From Microbacterium sp. A20 (GTDB taxonomy: Bacteria; Actinomycetota; Actinomycetes; Actinomycetales; Microbacteriaceae): 64,000 nt of DNA. This document shows, one piece after another, positions 1 through 9,057 of this stretch; within the stretch, counting starts at the first letter, position 1; every line of letters starts with the position of its first letter. The notes beneath the pieces are model-generated. The model saw nothing but the letters and a program-made list of their open reading frames with translations, had not been told where the DNA came from and did not search any database. The translations under genes were made by a program, and so were the position numbers. Location of the stretch: NCBI RefSeq assembly GCF_004794515.1, contig NZ_SSDF01000076.1:1-64000 (forward strand), written 5' to 3'.

Positions 1-211
1 ACGGCTTGTCGCCGTGAACGTCCCGTGCACTCGGCAGCTCCCCGTGCACTCGCGGTAACCGATACCGCCGCATCCGCTGTTGCGCGGCGCCCTGCCGCGC
101 CCCGCCCCGCCTCGCCTCGCCGCGCCCCGCCGAGTGCACGGCTTGTCGTCGAGTGGACGGCCTGTCGCCGTGAATGTCCCGTGCACTCGGCACCTTCCCG
201 TGCACTCGGCG
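1..211. repeat. Direct and inverted repeats around GTGCACTCGG
   Basis: No gene is supported in the first 379 bases. Bases 1-55 and 157-211 are an imperfect direct repeat of about 55 bp, roughly 90% identical by eye, each carrying CCGTGCACTCGG twice. An inverted copy (GCCGAGTGCACGGC) lies at 129-142, so the block can fold on itself. The open frames crossing it are arginine- and proline-rich with no family resemblance, so they are read as compositional artefacts. It may be an intergenic REP-like element upstream of the arabinose operon. Confidence 0.7.
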
Positions 212-304
212 AGAGGGGGCGGGAGAGGGCGAGAGAGAGGCGGGCGAGAGGGGGCGGGAGAGGGCGTGAAAGGGAGCGGGAGAGGGGGCAGGAGGGGGGG
301 AGGG
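212..304 (+). other. G-rich polypurine tract
   Basis: About 90 bases are almost entirely purine on the plus strand, made of GAGAGGGGGCGGGAGAGGGC-like words, with many runs of three or more G. It could form G-quadruplex or triplex structures, but nothing in the sequence shows that it does. It lies about 75 bases upstream of the araD start. No ordinary promoter was recognised with confidence in 305-379. Confidence 0.6.
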
Positions 305-379
305 TTGACGCCCGCGCGACTCCCATGACAGACTTCCGTGACCGGTCACAGTGGCCGGATGCGAACCCCTGAGGCAGCT

Positions 380-1099
380 GTGAGCGACGACGCCCCCACC
401 TTCGAACCCGACATCGAGCACGCGATCGCGGCCGCCCGCGCGGATGTCGCCCGTCTGCACGGCGAGCTGGTCCGCTACGGGCTGGTCGTCTGGACCGGCG
501 GCAATATCTCGGGCCGCGTGCCCGGCGCCGATCTCTTCGTGATCAAGCCGAGCGGGGTGAGCTACGACGACCTCGCGCCCGAGAACATGATCCTGTGCGA
601 CCTCGACGGGAACGTCATCCCCGGAACGCCCGGCAGCGACCGCTCCCCGTCGAGCGACACCGCAGCGCACGCCTACGTCTACCGGCACATGCCGACCGTC
701 GGCGGGGTCGTGCACACGCACTCGACCTACGCCGTCGCCTGGGCTGCCCGCGGCGAGGAGATCCCCTGCGTCATCACCGCGATGGCCGACGAGTTCGGCG
801 GTCCCGTCCCGATCGGACCCTTCGCGATCATCGGTGACGACTCGATCGGCCGCGGCATCGTCGAGACTCTCCGCGGTCACCGCTCCCGGGCGGTGCTCAT
901 GCAGAACCACGGTCCGTTCACGATCGGCGCGGATGCGGAGGATGCCGTGAAGGCCGCCGTCATGGTCGAGGACGTCGCCCGCACTGTGCATCTCGCCCGC
1001 GAGGCCGGGCCGCTCATCCCGATTCCGCAGGCCGCCATCGACAGCCTGTTCGACCGCTACCAGAACGTGTACGGCCAGACCGAAGACACCCGCCGATGA
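380..1099 (+). CDS. araD: L-ribulose-5-phosphate 4-epimerase
   Basis: A class II aldolase-fold epimerase of 239 aa converting L-ribulose 5-phosphate to D-xylulose 5-phosphate, the last step of L-arabinose catabolism. The zinc ligands expected from the family are visible: the HTH pair in VVHTHSTYA and the histidine in MQNHGPFT. The N-terminal GNISGR and KPSGVSY segments form the phosphate-binding part. GTG at 380 is preferred because GAGG at 371-374 sits 5 nt upstream; ATG at 359 is an alternative. The gene overlaps the next one by 4 nt (ATGA), so the two are probably translationally coupled. Confidence 0.93.
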   Translation: MSDDAPTFEPDIEHAIAAARADVARLHGELVRYGLVVWTGGNISGRVPGADLFVIKPSGVSYDDLAPENMILCDLDGNVIPGTPGSDRSPSSDTAAHAYVYRHMPTVGGVVHTHSTYAVAWAARGEEIPCVITAMADEFGGPVPIGPFAIIGDDSIGRGIVETLRGHRSRAVLMQNHGPFTIGADAEDAVKAAVMVEDVARTVHLAREAGPLIPIPQAAIDSLFDRYQNVYGQTEDTRR

Positions 1100-4000
1100 C
1101 CCTTCGACAGAGCTCAGTGACCGCGCTCGACGACATCCGTGATGGGCGTACGAGCCTCGGCATCGAGCTGGGTTCGACCCGCATCAAGGCATGCCTGATC
1201 GGCTCCGATGCGACCGAGGTGCTCGCGACCGGGTCCTTCTCATGGGAGAACCGGCTCGAGGACGGTCGCTGGACCTACGCGATCGACGAGGTGTGGAGCG
1301 GCCTCCAGGCGGCGTATGCGGCTCTGATCGACGATGCGCAGGAGCGCCACGGCGTCCGCCCCGACACGTTCGGCGCCATCGGGGTCTCGGCGATGATGCA
1401 CGGCTACCTGGCGTTCGACGCGTTCGGCGAGCTGCTCGTGCCGTTCCGCACCTGGCGCAACACCAGCACGGGAGCGGCATCCGCCGAGCTGGGGGAGCTG
1501 TTCGGGGTGAACATCCCGCTGCGGTGGTCGATCGCGCACCTGCACCAGGCCGTGCTCGACGCCGAGCCGCATCTCGCCCGGGTCGCGAGCGTGAACACCC
1601 TCGCCGGCTATGTGCACCACCGCCTCACCGGCGAGCGGGTGCTCGGAGTCGGCGACGCCTCGGGAATGTTCCCGATCGATGCCGCGACCGGCGACTACGA
1701 CGAGCGGATGCTGCGCGACTATGACGCCCTCGTCGGCGAGCGTCTGCCCGCGCCGGTCGCGCAGCTCCTGCCGAGCGTGCTCCCCGCCGGCGCCGCGGCC
1801 GGGACGCTCACCGCCGACGGTGCGGCCCTCCTCGACCCGAGCGGCGCGCTGCGTCCCGGCATCCCGCTCTGTCCGCCGGAGGGTGACGCGGGCACCGGCA
1901 TGGTCGCGACCAACTCCGTCGCCCCGCGCACCGGCAACGTGAGCGCGGGCACGAGCATCTTCGCGATGGTCGTGCTGGAGCATCCGCTGGCCGAGGTGCA
2001 CCACGAGCTCGATCTCGTGACCACCCCGGCGGGCGATGCGGTGGCCATGGTGCACTGCAACAACGGCGCCAGCGAGCTCGCCGCCTGGGCTGGGCTGTTC
2101 ACGCGATTCGCCGCCGCGGCCGGGCAGCCGATCGACGACGATGCGGCCTTCGACGTCCTGTTCCGCGAGGCGCTCGCGGGCGAAGCCGATGCCGGTGGCC
2201 TCCTCGCCTACAACCACCTCGCGGGCGAGCCGATCGCGGGTCTGGTCGAGGGTCGTCCGCTGTTCGTGCGCACCCCCGACAGTGCCCTCACGCTCGCGAA
2301 CTTCATGCGCTCCCAGGTCTACGGCGTGTTCGGCACGCTCGCGCTCGGCATGCAGGTGCTCGCGGCGGAGGGCGTGCAGCTCGACCGGATGTTCGCGCAC
2401 GGAGGCATGTTCCGCACCGCCGGGGTCGCCCAGCGCTTCCTCGCCGGTGCGCTCGATGCTCCGGTCGCGGTCGGCGAGCTCGCCGCGGAGGGTGGCGCGT
2501 GGGGCATCGCCGTGCTCGCCTCCTACCTTTCCCATGCCGAAGACCTCTCGCTGGCGGAGTACCTCGACCAGCGCGTGTTCGCCACCGCATCCCTCACCAC
2601 CGCCGACCCTGACCCGGCCGATGTCGCCGGGTTCTCCGCCTACCTCGACCGCTACCGGGCGGGTCTGGCCGTCGAGGCCGCCGCCGTCGCATCCCTTCAA
2701 GGACCGTTCATGACCCGCACCCCGCTCACCACCTCCCTCGACGGCTACGAGGTCTGGTTCCTCACCGGCAGCCAGCACCTCTACGGTCCCGAGACGCTCG
2801 CGCAGGTCGCGGCGCAGTCGCAGGAGATCGCGTGGCTGCTCGACGAGTCGCCCGAGGTTCCGGTCCGGATCGTCTGGAAGCCGGTGCTGACGGATGCCGC
2901 CGCCATCAAGCGCACCGCGCTGGAAGCCAACGCCGATGACCGCGTGATCGGCCTCGTCGCGTGGATGCACACGTTCAGCCCGGCGAAGATGTGGATCGCG
3001 GGACTCGACGCGCTGCAGAAGCCGCTCGCGCACCTGCACACGCAGGCCAACGTGGAGCTGCCCTGGGCCGACATCGACTTCGACTTCATGAACCTGAATC
3101 AGGCGGCGCACGGCGACCGCGAGTTCGGATACATCCAGACGCGCCTGGGCGTGCCGCGCAAGACCATCGTCGGGCATGCCTCCGACCCGAGGCTGCGTCG
3201 TGAGCTGGGCACCTGGCAGCGGGCGGCGGCGGGTCTCGCGGCCTCCCGCGACCTGAAGCTCGCCCGCTTCGGCGACAACATGCGCTTCGTCGCGGTGACC
3301 GAGGGCGACAAGACCGAGGCCGAGCTCCGGTTCGGCGTGCAGGTGAACACCTGGGGCGTGAACGAGCTGGCGGAGGCCGTGGCCGCGGCATCCGCCGCCG
3401 ACATCGACGCGCTCGTCGCCGAGTACGAGGAGCTGTACGAGGTCGTGCCCGAGCTGCGGAAGGGTGGCGAGCGGCACGAGTCGCTGCGTGACGGCGCCGC
3501 GATCGAGATCGGACTGCGGTCGTTCCTCGAGGAAGGCGGCTTCGGTGCGTTCACGACCTCGTTCGAAGACCTCGGCGCGCTGAAGCAGCTGCCGGGCCTC
3601 GCGGTGCAGCGGCTGATGGCGGAGGGCTACGGCTTCGGCGCCGAGGGCGACTGGAAGACGGCCGTGCTCGTGCGCATCGCGAACGTCATGGGCGCGGGCC
3701 TGCCGGGTGGTGCGAGCCTGATGGAGGACTACACCTACGACATGACCCCCGGCGACGAGCTGATCCTCGGGGCGCACATGCTCGAGGTGTCGCCGTCGCT
3801 CACTTCCGCGAAGCCCACGCTCGAGATTCACCCGCTCGGCATCGGCGGCAAGGACGACCCGGTGCGCCTGGTCTTCACGGCAGACCCCGGCCCCGCCGTC
3901 GTGGTGGCGCTCAGCGACATGCGCGACCGGTTCCGGCTCACCGCGAACGTGGTCGAGAACGTACCGCCGCGGGCCGCGCTGCCGAAGCTGCCGGTCGGGC

Positions 4001-4233
4001 GCGCGGTGTGGAAGCCGCAGCCCGACTTCACCACGAGCGCCGCCGCCTGGCTCACCGCCGGCGCCGCGCACCACACGGTCATGTCGACCGCGGTCGGGAT
4101 CGAGGCGTTCCGCGACTTCGCCGAGATGGCCGAGGTCGAGCTGCTCGTGATCGACGACAGCACCACGCTGCCCGAGTTCCAGAAGCAGGTGCGCTGGAAC
4201 CAGGCCTACTACCGTCTGGCGCAGGGCCTGTGA
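1096..4233 (+). CDS. araBA: Continuous AraB-AraA frame: FGGY ribulokinase-type kinase fused to L-arabinose isomerase
   Basis: A single 1045-aa frame holds two complete enzymes. Residues 1-538 are an FGGY kinase (N-terminal [16 protein letters not shown]), taken as ribulokinase from context. Residues 539-1045 are L-arabinose isomerase, with the expected metal and catalytic residues in [23 protein letters not shown] and AHHTV. The usual separate length of AraA (about 500 aa) is matched exactly by starting at ATG 2710, which has its own AAGGA site at 2699-2703. The codon before this site is CAA at 2698-2700, one transition from TAA, where a normal araB would end. So this is either a recent stop-loss fusion or a sequence error; AraA could still be made alone from 2710. 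The kinase start (ATG 1096) overlaps araD. Confidence 0.9.
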   Translation: MTLRQSSVTALDDIRDGRTSLGIELGSTRIKACLIGSDATEVLATGSFSWENRLEDGRWTYAIDEVWSGLQAAYAALIDDAQERHGVRPDTFGAIGVSAMMHGYLAFDAFGELLVPFRTWRNTSTGAASAELGELFGVNIPLRWSIAHLHQAVLDAEPHLARVASVNTLAGYVHHRLTGERVLGVGDASGMFPIDAATGDYDERMLRDYDALVGERLPAPVAQLLPSVLPAGAAAGTLTADGAALLDPSGALRPGIPLCPPEGDAGTGMVATNSVAPRTGNVSAGTSIFAMVVLEHPLAEVHHELDLVTTPAGDAVAMVHCNNGASELAAWAGLFTRFAAAAGQPIDDDAAFDVLFREALAGEADAGGLLAYNHLAGEPIAGLVEGRPLFVRTPDSALTLANFMRSQVYGVFGTLALGMQVLAAEGVQLDRMFAHGGMFRTAGVAQRFLAGALDAPVAVGELAAEGGAWGIAVLASYLSHAEDLSLAEYLDQRVFATASLTTADPDPADVAGFSAYLDRYRAGLAVEAAAVASLQGPFMTRTPLTTSLDGYEVWFLTGSQHLYGPETLAQVAAQSQEIAWLLDESPEVPVRIVWKPVLTDAAAIKRTALEANADDRVIGLVAWMHTFSPAKMWIAGLDALQKPLAHLHTQANVELPWADIDFDFMNLNQAAHGDREFGYIQTRLGVPRKTIVGHASDPRLRRELGTWQRAAAGLAASRDLKLARFGDNMRFVAVTEGDKTEAELRFGVQVNTWGVNELAEAVAAASAADIDALVAEYEELYEVVPELRKGGERHESLRDGAAIEIGLRSFLEEGGFGAFTTSFEDLGALKQLPGLAVQRLMAEGYGFGAEGDWKTAVLVRIANVMGAGLPGGASLMEDYTYDMTPGDELILGAHMLEVSPSLTSAKPTLEIHPLGIGGKDDPVRLVFTADPGPAVVVALSDMRDRFRLTANVVENVPPRAALPKLPVGRAVWKPQPDFTTSAAAWLTAGAAHHTVMSTAVGIEAFRDFAEMAEVELLVIDDSTTLPEFQKQVRWNQAYYRLAQGL
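1100..1122 (+). repeat. CTTCGACAG-type short repeat at the araB start
   Basis: CCCTTCGACAG followed by AGCTCAGTGACC forms the first codons of araB (residues 2-9, TLRQSSVT). It resembles the word CCTTCGACAGGCTCAGG seen dispersed in many high-GC genomes, with one extra base. A related copy lies in the epimerase gene at 4722-4740. The kinase homology begins only near residue 20, so this repeat probably supplied an N-terminal extension. Confidence 0.5.
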
Positions 4234-5168
4234 CGGCGATGCCGCGCTCCGGCCGTCAGCTGCGGATCGCCGCGCACGGGTACGAGGCCGTGATCGTCAG
4301 CATCGGGGCGACGCTGCGAACGCTCACGTTCGAGGACCGCGACCTGGTGGTGCCGTTCGACGCGGATGCCGTGCGCCCCGGGTACCGCGGCGCGACGCTG
4401 GCCCCCTGGCCGAACCGCATCGTCGACGGGCGCTACTCGTTCGGCGGGGCGGAGCAGCAGCTGGCGCTCACCGAGCCGGAGCGGGGCCACGCGCTGCACG
4501 GGCTGCTCGCCTGGGTCGAGTTCGAGGACCGTCTGGTGCTCGACGACCGGGTCGTGCTGGCCGCCGTGATCGTGCCGCAGACCGGGTATCCCTTCCGCGT
4601 CGAGGTCGAGGTCGAGTACCGAATCGATGTCGACGGGCTGCATCAGACGGTGACCGCGCACAACGTCGGGGCGGATGCCGCGCCCTGGGGCACCGGCCCG
4701 CACCCGTACCTCGTGGCGGGGCCTTCGACCGGCTCAGGGGCCCAGAGTGTCGACGACTGGACCCTGCTGCTCCCGGCATCCGAGGTGCTCACGGTCACAG
4801 CCGACCGGCTCAGCCCGGTCGCGGTCGAGCCGGTGTCACAGCATCCGGAGTGGGACTTCCGGTCGGCGCGCCCCATCGGGGATGTGTTCATCGACCACGC
4901 GTTCACCGGCTTGACTCGTGACGGCGGGCTGGCCGAGGTGCGGCTGACGGCCGCCGACGGTCATGGCGTCGGCATGGCATGGGACGAGCGCTGCCCGTGG
5001 GTGCAGGTGCACACCGCCGATACCCCCGCCGTCGCGGACACGCATCGCATCGGCCTCGCGGTGGAGCCGATGACGTGCCCGCCCGATGCGTTCAACTCCG
5101 GCGTGGATCTCGTGACCCTCGCCGCGGGGGCGACGCACGCAGCGTCGTGGCGGATCTTCTCGCTGTAG
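4230..5168 (+). CDS. Aldose 1-epimerase (galactose mutarotase family)
   Basis: A cytoplasmic mutarotase-family protein of 312 aa that would interconvert alpha and beta anomers of an aldose, here probably L-arabinose for the isomerase encoded next to it. Family segments seen are [15 protein letters not shown] and TGPHPYL. GTG 4230 overlaps the araA stop (GTGA), marking an operon. A short PSTGSG insertion (about residues 165-170) is encoded by the CTTCGACCGGCTCAGG repeat and looks like an inserted loop rather than family sequence. The substrate is inferred from the operon. Confidence 0.88.
   Translation: MTAMPRSGRQLRIAAHGYEAVIVSIGATLRTLTFEDRDLVVPFDADAVRPGYRGATLAPWPNRIVDGRYSFGGAEQQLALTEPERGHALHGLLAWVEFEDRLVLDDRVVLAAVIVPQTGYPFRVEVEVEYRIDVDGLHQTVTAHNVGADAAPWGTGPHPYLVAGPSTGSGAQSVDDWTLLLPASEVLTVTADRLSPVAVEPVSQHPEWDFRSARPIGDVFIDHAFTGLTRDGGLAEVRLTAADGHGVGMAWDERCPWVQVHTADTPAVADTHRIGLAVEPMTCPPDAFNSGVDLVTLAAGATHAASWRIFSL
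4722..4740 (+). repeat. CTTCGACCGGCTCAGG-type short repeat inside the epimerase gene
   Basis: CCTTCGACCGGCTCAGGGG lies in frame in the epimerase gene and encodes a short Ser/Gly/Pro loop. It resembles the element at 1100-1122. Both copies lie inside coding sequence of the same operon and keep the frame. Confidence 0.5.
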
Positions 5169-5280
5169 TCGCGCTGACAGGGAAGGATCGCGGCATCTGT
5201 TCGGCGTCGACGGTTCATCACGAGGACCTCCGAGAGCCCAATGAGAGAGGGCCATTGCCGATCCCGTGCGCGTGGGTGTT

Positions 5281-5991
5281 CTAGCCCGATGAAGAGAGAC
5301 CTTCGGTTTCCGCCGCGGAGAGCTGCCGTTCTGCGCCGGCGACGAAGATGTTGATGCTGAGGTGGAGTTGGTGGTCGTCGTACGTCGTCACCGGCAGGTC
5401 CGCGATGCGGGACAGGGTCGGGTAGTCGGCGCGGTCTCGTCGTTCGAGTGCGCCGCGGAGGATGACCGCGCGGGGAGCGACACCGCTCTTGGCGCGGAGG
5501 ACGGCGTCTCGGGCGTAGCCCAGGCTGATGTTGGTGAGCAGTGACAGGGATCGCATCGCCTGCTCGTCGCTGAACCCTGCCGCCACCATCTTCGTGAGGA
5601 CCGCTTCGGTCGGCTCGAGGACGTCGGTCACGTATGAGTCGGTCAGTCGGATGTGATCGGCCAGGGATCCGGTGGCGATCGCGCTTCGGATGAAGCCCAG
5701 CGCGTATGCGCGGCAGGCGTCCTGCCAGGAGGCGTGGCGGCCGATGTCGACGGCCGAGAAGGTCTCCGAGAAGGCATCCATTGCGACCAGCGCGAGCAGC
5801 GTCTCCCGGTCGCTGACGTGGTGGTTCAGAGCTTTCCGGTCCACTCCGAGCTCGCGAGCAAGCGCCTGCATGCTCAGTTCATCAGGGTCGAGCGAACGAG
5901 CCGCCTCGATGATGCGCTCCTGCGTCAAACCTGCGTATACACCCACGCCACGGCGCGTGCTGGCGGGCTTGGAAGCGGCGGTCGCGCTCAT
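5281..5991 (-). CDS. TetR-family transcriptional repressor
   Basis: A 236-aa regulator with an N-terminal helix-turn-helix at about residues 25-65 (LTQERIIEAARS to ELGVDRKALNHHVSDRETLL) and a helical C-terminal part as in TetR_C proteins. It is transcribed away from the oxygenase gene at 6099; the 107-bp gap contains a strong promoter and a perfect 12-bp inverted repeat. It probably represses the oxygenase-dehydrogenase pair and perhaps itself, with a hydrophobic substrate or product as inducer. The ligand cannot be told from the sequence. Confidence 0.88.
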   Translation of the reverse strand: MSATAASKPASTRRGVGVYAGLTQERIIEAARSLDPDELSMQALARELGVDRKALNHHVSDRETLLALVAMDAFSETFSAVDIGRHASWQDACRAYALGFIRSAIATGSLADHIRLTDSYVTDVLEPTEAVLTKMVAAGFSDEQAMRSLSLLTNISLGYARDAVLRAKSGVAPRAVILRGALERRDRADYPTLSRIADLPVTTYDDHQLHLSINIFVAGAERQLSAAETEGLSSSG

Positions 5992-6008
5992 TGGATCCCT
6001 ACTGCGGT

Positions 6009-6070
6009 TTGACGTCGGTAACGACCAAGCCTACGCTGTACCCCAGCAGTTCCCACCCGGGAACTGCTGG
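6009..6070 (+). promoter_or_regulatory. Promoter and TetR-type operator for the oxygenase operon
   Basis: TTGACG (6009-6014) and TACGCT (6032-6037) are 17 nt apart and form a good vegetative promoter. Just downstream, over the expected transcription start, lies a perfect inverted repeat: CCAGCAGTTCCC (6043-6054), a 4-nt spacer, then GGGAACTGCTGG (6059-6070). Its position and symmetry fit an operator for the divergent TetR protein. Confidence 0.8.
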
Positions 6071-6098
6071 ACGCTCAGGCGCACAAAGGAGTAGAGCA

Positions 6099-7205
6099 TT
6101 GAGTCGCACGATCACGCGGGACGCGGACTTCCGCATCATCACGAAGGAACGCCTCGAAGGAAACGCCGCGCGTTGGCGTCGTTTCGGCGAGCCGGTCCCG
6201 GCCGGGGAGTCATTCGACGAGGAAGGCGCTCCGGACTACGGCCTGTTCGGCCCGGGGTCGATGGTGTGGCAGGTGTTGCTGCACCCGGCGACCATCGTCT
6301 TCCAGTACGCGTTCCAGGGGCTGCTGCAGTCGACGTACAAGCCGGTCATCGCCGGTGTCCGCGACCACGACCCGCTGTCGCGGAAGACCCTCAAGGGCAC
6401 GGTCACGATCTTCGACCTGTTCGAACGCGGTCAGCGCAACTCCGGCATGCACGCCCCGATGTGGCTCGCCGACACCGAGTCCGCGGCCCGGATGGCCAAG
6501 CACTTGAAGAACATCCACACCAAGGTCGCCGGCCCGATCATTGACATCGAAAACCCGGAACTCGGCGGATTCGCCGCGACCGAACCGCGCGACGTGATGT
6601 GGGCTGCGTTGACCGAGATGCACTCCATGCTCTGGCTCTATGAGAACCTCGCCTATCGCGACGGCAAGAAGCCGCACAAGCTCACGCCCGATCAGCGCGA
6701 CCAGTACTTCGCCGAGTCGGCGGCATACTGCCGCCTCGTCGGCGCCAACGAGGAAGAGATCCCCCACAGCAAGGCCGACCTCGACGCGCTCTACAACAAG
6801 TACGACGCCTACTTCGGCACCAGCGACTCGATGGCGCTCTGGCCCGACACCGGCGAGAACTTCGCCGAGGCGATGTTCGGTCTGTTCAAGAAGAACTTCC
6901 ACCGTTCGCAGATCCCGGCGGCGATCTACGCCGGCGTGCTCGACCACGGCATCTTCCGTCAGATTGCCGCAGCGTCTTCGTCAGGCCGGATGCGCCAGTC
7001 CCTCGGCTGGAGCGAGAAGAAGTCCGCCAGGTCGGCACGCAGCTTGAAGTTCTGGATGCCGTTCGTCTGGATGCTGCAGCGCGGACCGTTCGAGCGCCAC
7101 TACATGCGCCTCATGTGGGGACCGGACGGCGTGAACCTGATCGAGTCGGCGCGCCGCCTCGAGGCCCAGCACGCCGACTCGAACCGTCGCCCGCGGAAGC
7201 CGTGA
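6099..7205 (+). CDS. Oxygenase MpaB/DUF2236-family protein
   Basis: A 368-aa protein of the DUF2236 family, which includes latex-clearing protein and MpaB, haem-dependent oxygenases that cleave carbon-carbon double bonds to carbonyl products. The family's histidine ligand region is recognisable ([10 protein letters not shown], near residue 147), after an RKTLKGT segment near residue 95. TTG 6099 is chosen because AAAGGAG (6085-6091) is 7 nt upstream; starting earlier would run through the operator. The next gene, an aldehyde dehydrogenase, overlaps its stop by 4 nt, which suggests that the aldehyde product is oxidised to an acid. Substrate unknown. Confidence 0.82.
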   Translation: MSRTITRDADFRIITKERLEGNAARWRRFGEPVPAGESFDEEGAPDYGLFGPGSMVWQVLLHPATIVFQYAFQGLLQSTYKPVIAGVRDHDPLSRKTLKGTVTIFDLFERGQRNSGMHAPMWLADTESAARMAKHLKNIHTKVAGPIIDIENPELGGFAATEPRDVMWAALTEMHSMLWLYENLAYRDGKKPHKLTPDQRDQYFAESAAYCRLVGANEEEIPHSKADLDALYNKYDAYFGTSDSMALWPDTGENFAEAMFGLFKKNFHRSQIPAAIYAGVLDHGIFRQIAAASSSGRMRQSLGWSEKKSARSARSLKFWMPFVWMLQRGPFERHYMRLMWGPDGVNLIESARRLEAQHADSNRRPRKP

Positions 7206-8611
7206 ACGCGATCACCGCCCTCGCCGAGGTCGTCGACACCGTCGACGACGTCCGCGCGTACTTCGAAACCGGGGCGACCCGGCCGATTGCCTGGCGACTG
7301 CGCCAGCTGCACCAGCTCGCCGAGATGCTGCGAGGGCATCGGACCCGGTTCGAGCAGGCCCTCTGGGCCGACCTGCACAAGAGCGCCACGGAGGCCCAGC
7401 TCACCGAGCTCGGCAGCGTGCTGACCGACATCGCCCACACACGCAAGCACCTTCGTTCCTGGACCAAGCCTCGCCGTATCAAGGTGCAGGTCTCGCTCGC
7501 GCCGGCGACGGCGAAACTGGTGACCGAACCCCTCGGTGTTGTGCTCATCATCGCCCCGTGGAACTATCCGATCCAGCTGACGATCGCCCCGTTGATCGGC
7601 GCGATCGCCGCCGGCAACGCGGTCGTGCTCAAGCCGAGCGAACTCGCGCCGCGGACCTCCGCGGTCCTGGCGGAGTTGATCCCCCGCTACCTGGACCGGC
7701 GCGCGATCCGCGTCGTCGAGGGCGCGGTTGCTGAGACCACCGCGCTGCTCGCGCAGAAGTTCGACCACATCTTCTACACGGGCAACGGCACTGTCGGCCG
7801 AGTCGTTGCCCGTGCTGCCGCGGAGCACCTCACGCCGACGACGCTCGAGCTCGGGGGCAAGAGCCCGGTCTGGTTCGACGACGATGCGCACATCCACCAG
7901 ATCGCCCGCCGCATCGCGTGGGCGAAGTTCACCAACGCCGGCCAGACCTGCATCGCACCCGACTACGTGCTCACCACCCCCGACCGCGTCCGGTCGCTGA
8001 CCGATGCGATTGCAGCAGCGACCACCCAGATGTGGGGCGAAGACCCGAGTCAGATCGCGGACTTCGGGCGGATCGTAAACGAGCGCCACCATGCGCGCCT
8101 GGTCGGATACCTCGCCGACGGGCACGTCGAGTACGGCGGGGATGCCGATGCATCGACCCGGTACCTGGCGCCGACGATCCTGCGGCTCGCACAGGGTGCG
8201 CAACGGCAGGACCTCGCCGTCCTACGCGACGAGATCTTCGGTCCGATCCTCCCGATCCTGCCGGTCGCGTCGGCCTCGGAAGCGATCGGGCACATCAATG
8301 CCGGAGACAAACCGCTCGCGATGTATATCTTCGCCGCGTCACGCGCGACCCGCGACCGCTTCGTCGACGAAACCTCGTCGGGGGCGGTCGGACTCGACGT
8401 GCCCTTCATCCACGCCGGCGTGCCGAGCCTGCCCTTCGGTGGCGTCGGAGAGAGTGGCATGGGCGCCTACCACGGCGAATTCTCCGTCCGCACGTTCAGC
8501 CACCTCAAGCCGGTACTACGCAAACCGTACTTCGCGGACGCCCTCAAGATGGTGCAACCTCCGTACACGCCGTTCAGCCGCCGAATCGCAGAGAAAACCG
8601 CTGGCGGCTGA
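7202..8611 (+). CDS. NAD(P)-dependent aldehyde dehydrogenase
   Basis: A 469-aa aldehyde dehydrogenase of the shorter class-3-like form. Seen are the cofactor segment [11 protein letters not shown], the general base in [11 protein letters not shown] and the catalytic cysteine in [15 protein letters not shown] 7202 overlaps the oxygenase stop (GTGA), so the genes are one operon. It probably oxidises the aldehyde released by the upstream oxygenase. The C-terminal third contains the usual [15 protein letters not shown] segment. Confidence 0.9.
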   Translation: MNAITALAEVVDTVDDVRAYFETGATRPIAWRLRQLHQLAEMLRGHRTRFEQALWADLHKSATEAQLTELGSVLTDIAHTRKHLRSWTKPRRIKVQVSLAPATAKLVTEPLGVVLIIAPWNYPIQLTIAPLIGAIAAGNAVVLKPSELAPRTSAVLAELIPRYLDRRAIRVVEGAVAETTALLAQKFDHIFYTGNGTVGRVVARAAAEHLTPTTLELGGKSPVWFDDDAHIHQIARRIAWAKFTNAGQTCIAPDYVLTTPDRVRSLTDAIAAATTQMWGEDPSQIADFGRIVNERHHARLVGYLADGHVEYGGDADASTRYLAPTILRLAQGAQRQDLAVLRDEIFGPILPILPVASASEAIGHINAGDKPLAMYIFAASRATRDRFVDETSSGAVGLDVPFIHAGVPSLPFGGVGESGMGAYHGEFSVRTFSHLKPVLRKPYFADALKMVQPPYTPFSRRIAEKTAGG

Positions 8612-8715
8612 CGACTCTCGCTTCTTCGTCGCGGCGGTAGCCCCGACCTGGTCGTGAGTGATCGCAATGATGCGGGTGAGCTGAAGGTGCGCCCGCACGA
8701 GGCCCGGATGAATGC

Positions 8716-9027
8716 TCAGGACCGAACGAGCCGGGCGATCGCGTCGGACGCCTCTTTGATCTTCGCGTCGGCGTCGTCGCCGCCCATGCGGGCCGCGTCC
8801 ACGACGCAGTGCTTGAGGTGGTCGTCGAGAAGCCCGACGGCCACCGCCTGCAGTGCGCTGGTGAGCGCGCTGATCTGGGTGAGGATGTCGATGCAGTACT
8901 TCTCGTCGTCGACCATCTTCGTGATCCCGCGTGCCTGACCCTCGATGCGGCGCATCCGGTTCAGGTACTTGGTCTTGTCGGTGATGTAGCCGTGGGTGTG
9001 CTCGTCGGCCGTCGCTTCGGGGGTCAT
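8716..9027 (-). CDS. csoR: CsoR-family copper-sensing repressor
   Basis: A 103-aa all-helical DUF156 protein with the Cys-His-Cys copper site of CsoR: Cys in DEKYCIDIL and the His/Cys pair in DDHLKHCVVD. In the apo form such proteins bind GC-rich dyads; Cu(I) releases them. It is the last gene of the copper operon, 30 nt after copB, so it is probably produced from the copZ promoter and autoregulated. Matching TACCC-N5-GGGTA boxes lie upstream of copZ (14754-14799), with a partial one before the MFS gene. Confidence 0.92.
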   Translation of the reverse strand: MTPEATADEHTHGYITDKTKYLNRMRRIEGQARGITKMVDDEKYCIDILTQISALTSALQAVAVGLLDDHLKHCVVDAARMGGDDADAKIKEASDAIARLVRS

Positions 9028-9057
9028 CTCTGCTTCCTTCGTCGCATGATCGGGTTC

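Noticed and set aside
25..372. ORFs across the repeat block before araD
   Set aside because: They are Arg/Pro-rich products of repeated GC-rich DNA, with no ribosome site and no family match.
1240..4074. Very long open frame on the minus strand opposite araBA
   Set aside because: It mirrors the plus-strand codon bias, is Arg/Gly/His-rich and resembles no family. The plus strand holds two clear enzymes.
5991..6098. Longer N-terminus for the DUF2236 protein
   Set aside because: It would run through the promoter and operator; TTG 6099 has a strong ribosome site.
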